From: Peptococcaceae bacterium 1198_IL3148
Lineage (GTDB): Bacteria; Bacillota; Desulfotomaculia; Desulfotomaculales; Desulfohalotomaculaceae
Assembly: GCA_036763105.1 (NCBI GenBank)
Contig: JBAIYS010000006.1
Span: 1 to 64,000, forward strand
DNA length: 64,000 bases
Direction: 5' to 3'
The notes under the pieces: generated by a model
The model's database searches: none
Told to the model about the DNA's origin: nothing
What the model saw: only the letters and a program-made list of their open reading frames with translations
Translations under genes and position numbers: made by a program
Part shown: positions 31,061 to 39,951 of the stretch, piece by piece
Layout: every line of letters starts with the position of its first letter
Numbering within the stretch: position 1 is the first letter of the stretch

Positions 31061-33330
31061 TTCACCACCCCTTCCACTGCCAGACCCGGTAACGGCATCA
31101 CATCATAATAATCCGATTTTTCAATATTAATTCGCAAGCGGTTTTGTTCCGAAATGTATGGTTTTAAATCATTCCCCGCCAATCGACCTCGGTTTGGTTC
31201 AATGGGCACCCAGCTGGCATTTGTCCAATCAAATATGCTCAATTGATAATTAGATGCCACCAGCAAATTTGATATCTCCACTGCCTGCACTTCCACTTGC
31301 TGTTGTACTGGCAATTGCAGATTAAATTCCACTGTTACATGACCACCGTGAATCATGTAGCCCTCTGGGGTTTGCTCTAAGCCACCATTACTCTCCACAA
31401 TGTTGGCCGGTATAAACCCTGCTGGCAAACGGAATTTTCCACTATCAGGCAATACCAACGGTATTTGTTGTTTTATCATGGCAGTGCTAATGTTTTCAGC
31501 ATCAGCATTCTTTAATTGCATTAGGCCGGGAACCTGTTTTGCTAAAGCAACCAACTGTATCCCTTTATCCGCTTCTGTTTCAACAACATATTCCTTTGTG
31601 GCCACTGCATCACGAATTTGGTAAAGGGCCTCGGTGTTGGTTCCAAACCAGTCTTGCAGATCGGTCTCCCAGTTGAACCGCTTAGCGGTCATCACATCTT
31701 CATCCACATTAATACTGCCGTTGGTTGGCAGTTCGCCCAGCTCCACAACGTTGTCACCAAAAATCAGGATACACTTTTCAATATCTATGTTGGTTTGGTT
31801 GATCAGTTGACCGGTTATTTTGCTCCCTTCCAGTTTAACTTCACCTTTTATATAACCAAAATCATTGACAACTTTATACAACGAAGCCTGGCGCAATGAC
31901 AAATAGCCAACCTTACCGTAATTTACTCCAATTTGTTGATTGCTATAATCAATAATTGGCAATTGGCCCCAATTATCACCGTTATATCTCACGCGCGGTG
32001 TAATTAACCCTTGGTCAGTGTCGGCCAACATCAGTTCACCACCCTTGGGTGAAACATAAGAACCATCTGCTTTAATTTCGGCCACCTGTTCGTCAACCAC
32101 CTCGACCATTGCCAAGGTCTGTCCTAACGGCCCATTAAGTTTATGCATCGGGGCTGAGTAGTAAATGACTGCTGCTGTTAATACTGCCAGCATCGGCACT
32201 CCTAGCCAAGCCCAATCCCGTCGGTTGTATTTTTTTAACAACAAATACAACCCCGGTGCCACCAGCACCATATACAATCCCCATATCCCCACCAAATAGG
32301 TTATTGAGGGTGGATGCAACTGAGGAAAGTTGGCACTGGCGTCTAAAAGCGAGATATTAATATCTCGGTCATTACCATGCTTAGCTGCCATGATGGGAGC
32401 ATCATGCATTTTTAGCAACGCTTCCCACACTTTGTTATCTTTAGCCTGCAAATTTTCTAGTCCTACGGCACTATAAACCACGTCTCCCCTGCCAATGGTT
32501 CGACGAGCAACCAGCGTGGTACCGTCCACTGTCAGTAATTTTTCGCCATCCACAAAGGTACCTGTGGTCACGGCAACGGCATTTGTTGCCGTCCTAAGAC
32601 CATTCCAATTGCCGGTAATATTTTTATTACCAGTTACCAGAACCGGACTGATGTCCGCAAAGGCCTGACCCTCTGCCGCACCGGCACCGCCAGAAAGTAG
32701 CAGCGTTCCCCCTAACGTAACCCAGTGATGAATGGTTGTTAGTTGCTGGGAGGATAACGCTCCGATACTTTGATCATCCATCACAATAAAATCAGCGGCA
32801 CCTAGGGCAATGGGATTGTCGGGCACCTCTGTGGGGGCCATATATTTTAACGTCAGCATATTTTTCATATTGGTTTCCAGCCAGATTGGCAATCCATTGG
32901 CCAAAGGCGTCTCACCGACACTAAGGCCGATAAAGTCATTGACCGCCACCCCCTGAACTTTGGCGCGAGCCAGCTCGGTATCGTTAGCATACAGGTAAAC
33001 CAGCGCATTGTTGTTTGCCATTTCACCGGGGATAACTATTTGGGTTTCTACCCGCTGATTGGCCGGTAGATCAACGGTTTTCTGGTAAACGGCACTACCC
33101 GCCGGGGTATAACCTAAAGATTCTCTATTTTGCTTTACCATCAACACCGCATTTTCCACAGCTGCGCCGTTATTGGCAATACTGATGTTCAATTGCACTG
33201 GTTGATCAGTTTTATACAACCCATTTAAGCCCGGTGTTACCGTTAAAACTGTATCCGCCAAGGCAATATTAGGTAAAATTATTATCAGCAGAGCAATAAA
33301 GGCAGTTAGAAACCTACGACAATTCATCAT
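31057..33330 (-). CDS. Large exported membrane protein of the ECF operon
   Basis: 757 residues. A signal peptide (about 1-25) is followed by an Ig-like domain (LTVTPGLNGLYKTDQPVQLN), a GATase1-like domain (FIVMDDQSIGALSSQQLTTI...GGTLLLSGGAGA), two helices (about residues 338-358 and 368-388) and a long beta-rich C-terminal domain outside the cell. This layout recalls GldG-type subunits that accompany ABC-2 exporters. The start overlaps the stop of the propeller gene by one base. It probably gates or guides export. Exact role unknown. Confidence 0.75.
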   Translation of the reverse strand: MMNCRRFLTAFIALLIIILPNIALADTVLTVTPGLNGLYKTDQPVQLNISIANNGAAVENAVLMVKQNRESLGYTPAGSAVYQKTVDLPANQRVETQIVIPGEMANNNALVYLYANDTELARAKVQGVAVNDFIGLSVGETPLANGLPIWLETNMKNMLTLKYMAPTEVPDNPIALGAADFIVMDDQSIGALSSQQLTTIHHWVTLGGTLLLSGGAGAAEGQAFADISPVLVTGNKNITGNWNGLRTATNAVAVTTGTFVDGEKLLTVDGTTLVARRTIGRGDVVYSAVGLENLQAKDNKVWEALLKMHDAPIMAAKHGNDRDINISLLDASANFPQLHPPSITYLVGIWGLYMVLVAPGLYLLLKKYNRRDWAWLGVPMLAVLTAAVIYYSAPMHKLNGPLGQTLAMVEVVDEQVAEIKADGSYVSPKGGELMLADTDQGLITPRVRYNGDNWGQLPIIDYSNQQIGVNYGKVGYLSLRQASLYKVVNDFGYIKGEVKLEGSKITGQLINQTNIDIEKCILIFGDNVVELGELPTNGSINVDEDVMTAKRFNWETDLQDWFGTNTEALYQIRDAVATKEYVVETEADKGIQLVALAKQVPGLMQLKNADAENISTAMIKQQIPLVLPDSGKFRLPAGFIPANIVESNGGLEQTPEGYMIHGGHVTVEFNLQLPVQQQVEVQAVEISNLLVASNYQLSIFDWTNASWVPIEPNRGRLAGNDLKPYISEQNRLRINIEKSDYYDVMPLPGLAVEGVVK

Positions 33331-34706
33331 TATTTCACTCCTCGATCAATAGGACGTTCTTCAATATCAACCTGCAATATCGTTGTCTTGCCCTGGTCTT
33401 GGCGAGCATAGAAAAGCATTTTACCTTCCATGCCAAAGGCTGGATTATGGCATTTTTCTACCTCGTCTAACATTAACACCCGCGGTTCCCTAACACCCTG
33501 TAGTTCCATCTGCCGCAACCAGTCAATTTCTCTATCGCCAGTTCCTTTGTCCGGACTCACCAATAAAGTACTCAGTGCCAACCAGTTTTTATCGTGGTCC
33601 AATTGTTCCAGCAATCTTTGCCCGTTGCTTCCGGCAAAAATCGATCGGATCTCTCCTACCCGCTGCCGTATGGTAAACTGTGGCGTGCCGTCAGGCATAA
33701 AGGTCAATACCCTTTCCTGCTGACTGGTGCTAACAAAGGCTAGGTAACCATTACTTCCCCATATCGGTTGTTCACCTTCGCCAAGGAATTTCTCGGTACC
33801 GGTTTTAACATCAATTAACACCAACACAGTTTTGTTTTCATTGATCTGTCGCTGTATTACAAGCTCTGTACCATCCGGTGACCATGTGGGCTTAATCCCT
33901 TTGGCTAAAAATCGATTGTCTTGGCCCTCCAGCACCCACACTTCGGTTTTACCTTGCTTGTTTATCACTGTATAGGCCAATTGGGATCCATCCGGGGACC
34001 AAGCTAAATCTGCAAACTGTTGCTGGTGGTTGGCAGACCTTAGCACGGTAAAACCATTGGCATCTAACTCCTGGTTAACGTTTTTTAGCTCCGACATTGA
34101 TATAGCTACAATTTGTGGAACAGCCCCCTGCCGTTGTCTCACTAAGGCCACTTTGTCACCATTGGGACTCACTGCAGGGTAATTGTACAACCAACTGTTG
34201 GCCGCATCCAATACTCGATACTGGCCAACGGAGCTATCGGACAGTAAGAGTTGGCCATGGCGGGCAATTAGCACACCTTCATTTGGCACCACAGCAAAGG
34301 ACAAATTGCTGTCTGCATTCCACAATGTCACAACCTCTTTAGGCATTCCCACGGATTGCAAGCTGTAATGCTGGGACTTGTTGACAATTAAAAATACCAC
34401 CACCATCAGTAGCACTATTAGTAAAGCAATCCAACGCCCCTTAAGCATTGATCCACTGTTGCTGACCTTGGGCACCGGCAATTCCGGCTTAGGTACATTC
34501 CTCTGTTTTGCTAATAACTTTTTTCTAAGTTCTTCCTGTAGTTGATAGTTTACAGGCACCGCTTCACGCATTCTACGCATGTGCTGCAAAAGTTGGTGTA
34601 CCGACTTTTCGTCTGCACCACTGTTATCTTCAGCAAAATGATGCCGATACTGATCAAGGGACAGTATTTTATGATCATTCTGCCGTTGGCCATTCTTTTC
34701 CTTCAT
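33330..34706 (-). CDS. Membrane protein with TolB-like beta-propeller, likely sigma-factor regulator
   Basis: 458 residues. The cytoplasmic N-terminus (about 1-90) is helical with MRRMREAVPVNYQLQEELRKKL, one helix crosses the membrane (about 92-112), and the exterior part has PD40 repeats such as DLAWSPDGSQLAYT, KPTWSPDGTELVIQ and IWGSNGYLAFVS. It is encoded 12 bases after an ECF sigma factor, where anti-sigma factors normally lie. It could act as membrane-bound anti-sigma sensor, though a canonical zinc anti-sigma motif (HxxxCxxC) is missing. Confidence 0.72.
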   Translation of the reverse strand: MKEKNGQRQNDHKILSLDQYRHHFAEDNSGADEKSVHQLLQHMRRMREAVPVNYQLQEELRKKLLAKQRNVPKPELPVPKVSNSGSMLKGRWIALLIVLLMVVVFLIVNKSQHYSLQSVGMPKEVVTLWNADSNLSFAVVPNEGVLIARHGQLLLSDSSVGQYRVLDAANSWLYNYPAVSPNGDKVALVRQRQGAVPQIVAISMSELKNVNQELDANGFTVLRSANHQQQFADLAWSPDGSQLAYTVINKQGKTEVWVLEGQDNRFLAKGIKPTWSPDGTELVIQRQINENKTVLVLIDVKTGTEKFLGEGEQPIWGSNGYLAFVSTSQQERVLTFMPDGTPQFTIRQRVGEIRSIFAGSNGQRLLEQLDHDKNWLALSTLLVSPDKGTGDREIDWLRQMELQGVREPRVLMLDEVEKCHNPAFGMEGKMLFYARQDQGKTTILQVDIEERPIDRGVK

Positions 34707-34718
34707 ATGTCCTCTCCC

Positions 34719-35246
34719 CTAACCTTTTGGCTGCATTTGTTGGCGCAGAGATTTTATAGCCCGGTGATGGGTCATCCTCACAGCGGCCTCGGTTTTACCC
34801 AGCACCTCTGCAATTTGTCCAAATCTCAATTCACCGGCATACCGCAGCGCCATTACATCGCGATAATCTGGAGTTAATTGATTTAACATGGCTCGCAATT
34901 CGTCCAGTTCTTCATTGACCAATAACTGCTCCTCAGGATTGCCCTCCATAGCTGGTTGTTGTTGCAACAGGTCATCTATCACCGTTAACTCCCGATAACC
35001 TCGCACATAGTCAACATAAACATTGTGAGCAATCCGAAACAACCAAGACGAAAAGGAACTTTGACCGCGATAGGTATGAAATTTATCCAGTGCTTTCATG
35101 AATACCAAAGTTGTCAAATCATCTGCATCCCAAGTATTGGTTATGCGATAGCGCAGGTAACGGTTGATTTTGGAAAAGTTTAAATTATATAGTTCTTCAA
35201 AATCCAGTTCAGTATCTGGATGCGGGCGATTCTCTACAAACTGCAT
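34719..35246 (-). CDS. ECF-type RNA polymerase sigma factor
   Basis: 175 residues. Region 2 has DFEELYNLNFSKINRYLRYR, DADDLTTLVFMKALDKFHTY and SSFSSWLFRIAHNVYVDYVR; region 4 has LNQLTPDYRDVMALRYAGEL and QIAEVLGKTEAAVRMTHHRA with the helix-turn-helix. The ATG at 35246 has GGAGGT ten bases upstream; a longer frame to 35342 has no support. A promoter of ECF type lies just upstream, pointing to autoregulation. Confidence 0.92.
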   Translation of the reverse strand: MQFVENRPHPDTELDFEELYNLNFSKINRYLRYRITNTWDADDLTTLVFMKALDKFHTYRGQSSFSSWLFRIAHNVYVDYVRGYRELTVIDDLLQQQPAMEGNPEEQLLVNEELDELRAMLNQLTPDYRDVMALRYAGELRFGQIAEVLGKTEAAVRMTHHRAIKSLRQQMQPKG

Positions 35247-35283
35247 CTTTATACAAACCTCCGGTGTATTGACACTCTGTTTT

Positions 35284-35313
35284 ATAGACGAAATTAACCA
35301 CCGCTTTGTAACC
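35284..35313 (-). promoter_or_regulatory. Possible autoregulated ECF promoter
   Basis: Minus strand GGTTACA (plus 35307-35313) and CGTCTA (plus 35284-35289) separated by about 17 bases, like the GTAAC-N16-18-CGTC/CGTCTA boxes of sigma-M/X-type promoters. It lies about 40 bases before the sigma gene start. Confidence 0.45.
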
Positions 35314-35353
35314 ATTGTCAGGGAAATATTTTCAAACAACAAAAGAGGGCTCT

Positions 35354-36265
35354 TTATTCTGAGTCCTCTTTTGGTTCCTTTACCTTATATTGTATATATG
35401 CCACTCCCTCGGCAAATTTGGTGGGAATAAATCCAAAGTGCTTCTTTATCGCATTGACACTGGTTTTATTGTCTACATCCAATTGAGCCAATTCCACCGG
35501 CGTCACAGGCGGATCAGCCATAAAACGTTGCATTAAACCCACTGCCACCCGCACCAACGGTATGGGTAGATGTAGTTTCGCTTTTTTAATGTTGGTTATT
35601 TCCATAACAGTATCTAACATTTGTTCATAAGTAAGATGCTCAGGCCCACCGATATCAATTATTCGATTGATATATTGCTCCGGCTTTTGGATCACTGTTT
35701 CTACGCATTTGGCCACATCTTTAACTGAAATCGGTTGAAATTTAGTGTTTCCATCCCCTGGTACAACCACAATGGTGGGGGTCATGCGCAACGATTGTAA
35801 CAATCGATCCACAAAGCCAAACCCCGGGCCAAATATTACCGATGGTCTAAGAATGGTATAATTTATACCACTGTTAACCACCTCTACTTCAGCAACCCCC
35901 TTTGAATAGGTGTATTTATATTTAGGGTTTGTGCTGGCTCCTAAAACACTCATATATATAAAATGTTGCACACCACTGGTTTTAGCCGCTTCAAGTAAGT
36001 TTTTGGTGCCGTCAATATTAATGGCTTCAAAGCTCATGTGCTTGTTTTCTCTAATAATGGCAACAAGATGGATTATACTGTCTACTCCTGTGCAAGCAAC
36101 CGCCAGTGAAACAGGGTCGGTGATATCTCCCTGAACCAACTCAGCCCCCGGAATGTTAATCTCCTTGGCATTGCGTACCAGACAGCGCACCTGTTGCCCA
36201 GATTCAAGCAAATCTTTAACCACATATCGTCCAAGGTAGCCAGTGGCACCAGTCACTAAAATCAT
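35354..36265 (-). CDS. NAD(P)-binding atypical SDR / complex-I NDUFA9-like protein
   Basis: 303 residues with the Rossmann motif VTGATGYLGRYVVKDLLESG, the SDR-type YTYSKGVAEVEV (Tyr-xxx-Lys) and RPSVIFGPGFGFVDRL. The pattern fits extended/atypical SDRs of the NAD-dependent epimerase / NDUFA9 group. The ATG at 36265 with GGTGGTGAT upstream is preferred over a longer frame to 36286. The substrate is unknown; nothing in the flanks clarifies it. Confidence 0.82.
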   Translation of the reverse strand: MILVTGATGYLGRYVVKDLLESGQQVRCLVRNAKEINIPGAELVQGDITDPVSLAVACTGVDSIIHLVAIIRENKHMSFEAINIDGTKNLLEAAKTSGVQHFIYMSVLGASTNPKYKYTYSKGVAEVEVVNSGINYTILRPSVIFGPGFGFVDRLLQSLRMTPTIVVVPGDGNTKFQPISVKDVAKCVETVIQKPEQYINRIIDIGGPEHLTYEQMLDTVMEITNIKKAKLHLPIPLVRVAVGLMQRFMADPPVTPVELAQLDVDNKTSVNAIKKHFGFIPTKFAEGVAYIQYKVKEPKEDSE

Positions 36266-36356
36266 GTTATCACCACCCCAAACCATTATATAACTATTTT
36301 ACCATCTATAATAGGGGTAATTTATTCAGCGAATGTGAAAATTATTTCTATCCTTA

Positions 36357-36554
36357 TCACAATGCCAGCCAGATGATTACCTGACCAAATAAAATTAAAC
36401 ACAATCCACCGATGCCAAACTTTATTAATCGGTTGTTAATTAATTCTTCTTTGGTGATGCGCCCAATACTGACCAAATGATAGACCACCCCAATAAAGGA
36501 TGCTGTAAAAACGGCTGCCCCTAACATTATCAGCAAAAAACAGAGATAAATCAA
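36357..36554 (-). CDS. Small two-helix membrane protein (65 aa)
   Basis: Two hydrophobic segments (about residues 3-27 and 44-63) with a charged loop IGRITKEELINNRLIKFG. The TTG start has GGAGG seven bases before it. It follows the DUF523 gene by 21 bases and is probably co-transcribed with it. Function unknown. Confidence 0.65.
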   Translation of the reverse strand: MIYLCFLLIMLGAAVFTASFIGVVYHLVSIGRITKEELINNRLIKFGIGGLCLILFGQVIIWLAL

Positions 36555-36575
36555 AATAATTCCTCCAACTATGGA

Positions 36576-37046
36576 TTACTTTAATAATTCCCAGTGGTCT
36601 TCTTCCGAGTACAGTTTTACCCCATACTGGGACAGCAAGGCCGCCAATACCCCTTGACCGGGTTTGCGCACACTATTAAAAGTGCCGTCATAAATGATGT
36701 TAACTCCACAGGATGGACTGCGCTCTTTTAGTATGGCCACCTTAACACCGTGCTGTTTTATTGCCTTTTCTAATATTATTTTAGCACCAGCAACAAATTC
36801 TGCGGTCACATCTTTACCATCTAAATTAAATACTTTGGCCCGTCCTGCCAACACATCGTGACCATTGCCACCGCTGATTTCGCAGGCCGGCCTTGGGGTT
36901 GGTAAACCGCCCAACACTTCTGGACAAACCGGTATTGCTTTACCTTGTTCCACCAGTCTGACAATATGCAGTTCTAAGTTATTACCACCGGTATACTTGC
37001 AATTCTGGCCAGCCAAGCAGGCACTGACAATGATCATATCACTCAT
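36576..37046 (-). CDS. DUF523 family protein
   Basis: 156 residues. The family features are CLAGQNCKYTGGNN, VCPEVLGGLPTPRPACEI and LKERSPSCGVNIIYDGTF with conserved cysteines that may bind a metal cluster. The ATG at 37046 has AGGAGA eight bases upstream; an ATG at 37055 lies too close to that site. Function is uncharacterised; some DUF523 proteins are fused to DUF1722. Confidence 0.88.
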   Translation of the reverse strand: MSDMIIVSACLAGQNCKYTGGNNLELHIVRLVEQGKAIPVCPEVLGGLPTPRPACEISGGNGHDVLAGRAKVFNLDGKDVTAEFVAGAKIILEKAIKQHGVKVAILKERSPSCGVNIIYDGTFNSVRKPGQGVLAALLSQYGVKLYSEEDHWELLK

Positions 37047-37141
37047 TTTGCACATCTCCTAAATAATAATTTTATAATACTGGACAAAGAACCCGATTGA
37101 AGGCTAAGATTACTTTAAAAAGATATGTTGGAGGCTAATTA

Positions 37142-38047
37142 ATGAAAAAAGGTTATTTACTAGTGGCCCTGGGGGCATCCTGTTGGGGTACCCTGGGGGC
37201 AATTAGCACCGTTTTATTTAACCATGGTTTGTCACCGGTAACGGTGGCAAATTATCGGGTTCTTTTAACCACATTAATATTTGGTGGTTACCTACTGCTA
37301 TTTCGCCGCCATGATTTTAAGGTTAAAAAACAGGATTTGCCTTTGTTGGTATGCATCGGCTTGGTTTCGGTGTGCCTGTTTAACCTGGCCTATAATAGTG
37401 CCATCGATATGACTTCCATTGTCACAGCGGTAATATTACTCTATACCGCTCCAATATTTGTCACTATCATATCCCGCTTTATCTTTAATGAAAAAGTAAC
37501 AACACAAAAAACAGTGGCCCTGGTATTAACGCTCATTGGCTGTGCGCTGGTTTCCCAAGCCTATGATTTAAATAATCTAAAACTAAATTCAATTGGCATC
37601 GTTGCCGGTTTAGGGGCGGGCCTTACCTACGGATTATATAGCATTTTTAGTAAAAAAGCATTGGTTACTTGTTCCCCCTGGACCATCACATTTTATTCTT
37701 TCGCCTTTGGTAGCTTGTTTTTGTCACTGTATGGCAAGCCTTGGCAATCACTTTATATATTTAATGACGTTACCATTGCAACATTTTTATGGTTAATTGC
37801 GCTCATTCCTACGGTGGCAGCCTATACCTTATATACCACCGGACTACAATTTGTAGAAACCAGCAAAGCGTCTATCATTGCCACCATGGAACCGGTGGTT
37901 GCAGTAATTTTAGCCGCCTTTATTTTTCATGAACAAATTAATGCCATTCAATTATTGGGCATTCTTTTGGTAATTGGCAGTGTGATTTTAATTCAGTTAC
38001 CAATGGGTAGAAGAAGCCTTAATCAGACTAAAAATACATCAATCTAA
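37142..38047 (+). CDS. EamA/DMT family transporter
   Basis: 301 residues with ten helices arranged as two EamA repeats. The first repeat starts GYLLVALGASCWGTLGAISTVL, the second SIGIVAGLGAGLTYGLYSIFSKKAL, each ending in a helix pair such as ATMEPVVAVILAAFIFHE. Drug/metabolite exporters of this fold move amino acids or small metabolites; the substrate is not evident. GGAGG precedes the ATG. Confidence 0.9.
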   Translation: MKKGYLLVALGASCWGTLGAISTVLFNHGLSPVTVANYRVLLTTLIFGGYLLLFRRHDFKVKKQDLPLLVCIGLVSVCLFNLAYNSAIDMTSIVTAVILLYTAPIFVTIISRFIFNEKVTTQKTVALVLTLIGCALVSQAYDLNNLKLNSIGIVAGLGAGLTYGLYSIFSKKALVTCSPWTITFYSFAFGSLFLSLYGKPWQSLYIFNDVTIATFLWLIALIPTVAAYTLYTTGLQFVETSKASIIATMEPVVAVILAAFIFHEQINAIQLLGILLVIGSVILIQLPMGRRSLNQTKNTSI

Positions 38048-38092
38048 ATCACTGGGGTAAACTATATTTAAAATTTAGTAGGGGGTCTGAAT

Positions 38093-38233
38093 ATGGCTGA
38101 CAAAACAGAACACGCCAGTCCATTGGCGGGGACCACTTGGGCATATCCCAACGCTGGCTTTTGGTTGGTACACGTCATAGGGGTCATTGTGGTCGGTTAC
38201 CTTGGCTATTACATCATGGCCGGAATGAGATAA
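38093..38233 (+). CDS. Small single-pass membrane protein (46 aa)
   Basis: An ATG preceded by TAGGGGG opens a 46-residue frame that starts MADKTEHASPLAGTTW and has one helix (about 22-43) rich in Val, Gly and Tyr. It lies 46 bases after the EamA transporter and ends before a terminator, so it belongs to that transcript. A transporter-associated small protein is possible; function unknown. Confidence 0.65.
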   Translation: MADKTEHASPLAGTTWAYPNAGFWLVHVIGVIVVGYLGYYIMAGMR

Positions 38234-38282
38234 CTAGCGGGCTGTGCCTTAAATTATGAATTAGGAATTTTGAATTAGCAAA

Positions 38283-38312
38283 TTGAGCAGGTGCAGGTAA
38301 GCACCTGCTCAA
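38283..38312. terminator. Bidirectional terminator
   Basis: Perfect 12-bp stem TTGAGCAGGTGC / GCACCTGCTCAA, six-base loop, between the plus-strand small protein gene and the minus-strand bshC. Confidence 0.8.
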
Positions 38313-38322
38313 TCTATGTGAC

Positions 38323-39933
38323 TTACAAATACACTAAATTGTGTTCATTACCTTCCAGCAAGGGAAGTTCACCCAATTTATTTATTAGTTCTACCCCATA
38401 CTTAGCTAAATAGGGCATTATGTTGTATACTCGTTCCTGCCCACCCGATGGTGTCAGTTGATGCTGCAACCAATTAAGTTGTCTAAGCTCGGTTTGGTGG
38501 GCTTTGCGGTGCCTTTGGGTCACTTTGGCCTGTAATTGATTAACTTTTTTGATGAGACTGTGTAAATTTTCCTGTTCTAGTCCTGCAATATCCGCCGGCA
38601 ATTTATTTAATTGGCAAAATAATTTTTTATGTAGAATTGTTAAATCTGCATTAAATTGGGCGAAAGGCTCATTAATATTAATGCTTTGCGTGTTATGTAA
38701 AAAGTTAGCGACGCATTTTTGCGGGTTACTGGTAAATTGGGCCGGGGACAGACGATATTTATTTAGGTACTTCATTGCCCGGGGTTCGATCAATGTCACG
38801 CTGGGGCGGGGATAAATAACAGGCATTTTGCGGCCAAAGAGATGGTATAAGGGCTTACACAGGCCATAATAACCAATCTCACCCGGCCCCCCCACATATG
38901 CCAAAAGCGGAAATATCATTTCGGTGGCCACTGGTTTTAAAATTACATTTACACTAAGCCTCTCTGGGCTGGTGTCTGCCAGCGATAAAAGCTCTTGTGG
39001 GCTATACCTTATTTTACCATCACGGCTGCGGTAACCACCTTTATCCCGATACAATGCTGTACGTTGCTGCCGGTGATAAATAAACAGATTGGCGCGCCCA
39101 GGGCAGTGCTCCACTTGGGGTTTGATGTCCATGGCTGCCACCTTATTATATCCCGCTTTAAAGGCCTGCTCCACTGCCACATTATTTGCTATCGCTTGGT
39201 AAAAGAAATCAGCCTCAAGCCTTCTGATTTCTGGCAGCATTGAGTCCACCATTATTAAACCAAAATCATTAAACAACCAAGATAGCAATCTAGCAAACCA
39301 ATCGCTTAGGTTTGTAGATTTCTCTATAATTGCCAGCATTTGCTGCCCTAATAATTGTTGTTTGTCACCATGACAATAATGTTGCAGTTGCTGCAGCAGT
39401 TGCTTAACCTCAGGCAACAGTGGGATGGTACCCACCGAGGGTCGTCCATCCACTGGGTAGGGCAGTGTCAACGTCACCGGGCCGGTGGCACTTGGTACAT
39501 TGACATGGTTAATTTCTAAAAAGTCGTGATCCTCTGAACCAACCCAAAAAATTGGCACCACTGGATGGTGCAATGTCAACGTTAATTTTTTAGCCAGCAT
39601 ACAGGCAGCTAAAGCCTTGTAAATGGTATAAAGGGGGCCGGTAAATATACCCGGTTGCTGACCAGTTAACACAACGGCAGCATTTTCCGCCAGCCGACTG
39701 ATGTTTTGCACCGTCTTTTCCCCGGCACCCAAATGACCATTATATAATAATAATGCCCGGCATAGTTGCTGCCGTTTAAAGCCAGAACAATCCGAGACAT
39801 CAACAAGTCTTTGTCGATAGCTACTGTCTAGGTAAGGATTGTAATCATACAAATGGGCCACCTGCGGGTAATTCAACAAATATTTGTTGGCCAATGGTTG
39901 CGAGTAAAATATCTCTGCCTTTTCTAGCTTCAA
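38323..39933 (-). CDS. bshC: Putative cysteine ligase BshC (bacillithiol synthesis)
   Basis: 536 residues, normal length. The Rossmann core shows VVLTGQQPGIFTGPLYTIYK, FWVGSEDHDFLEINHV and FLAYVGGPGEIGYY-like motifs known from BshC. It adds cysteine to glucosaminyl-malate as the last step of bacillithiol formation, the low-molecular-weight thiol of many Firmicutes. The TTG start has GGGGTGA about 10-11 bases upstream. It is in an operon with an aminotransferase and rnhA (gaps of 18 and 21 bases); bshA and bshB are not in this window. Confidence 0.92.
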   Translation of the reverse strand: MKLEKAEIFYSQPLANKYLLNYPQVAHLYDYNPYLDSSYRQRLVDVSDCSGFKRQQLCRALLLYNGHLGAGEKTVQNISRLAENAAVVLTGQQPGIFTGPLYTIYKALAACMLAKKLTLTLHHPVVPIFWVGSEDHDFLEINHVNVPSATGPVTLTLPYPVDGRPSVGTIPLLPEVKQLLQQLQHYCHGDKQQLLGQQMLAIIEKSTNLSDWFARLLSWLFNDFGLIMVDSMLPEIRRLEADFFYQAIANNVAVEQAFKAGYNKVAAMDIKPQVEHCPGRANLFIYHRQQRTALYRDKGGYRSRDGKIRYSPQELLSLADTSPERLSVNVILKPVATEMIFPLLAYVGGPGEIGYYGLCKPLYHLFGRKMPVIYPRPSVTLIEPRAMKYLNKYRLSPAQFTSNPQKCVANFLHNTQSININEPFAQFNADLTILHKKLFCQLNKLPADIAGLEQENLHSLIKKVNQLQAKVTQRHRKAHQTELRQLNWLQHQLTPSGGQERVYNIMPYLAKYGVELINKLGELPLLEGNEHNLVYL

Positions 39934-39951
39934 TAGAACCAGTTCACCCCA

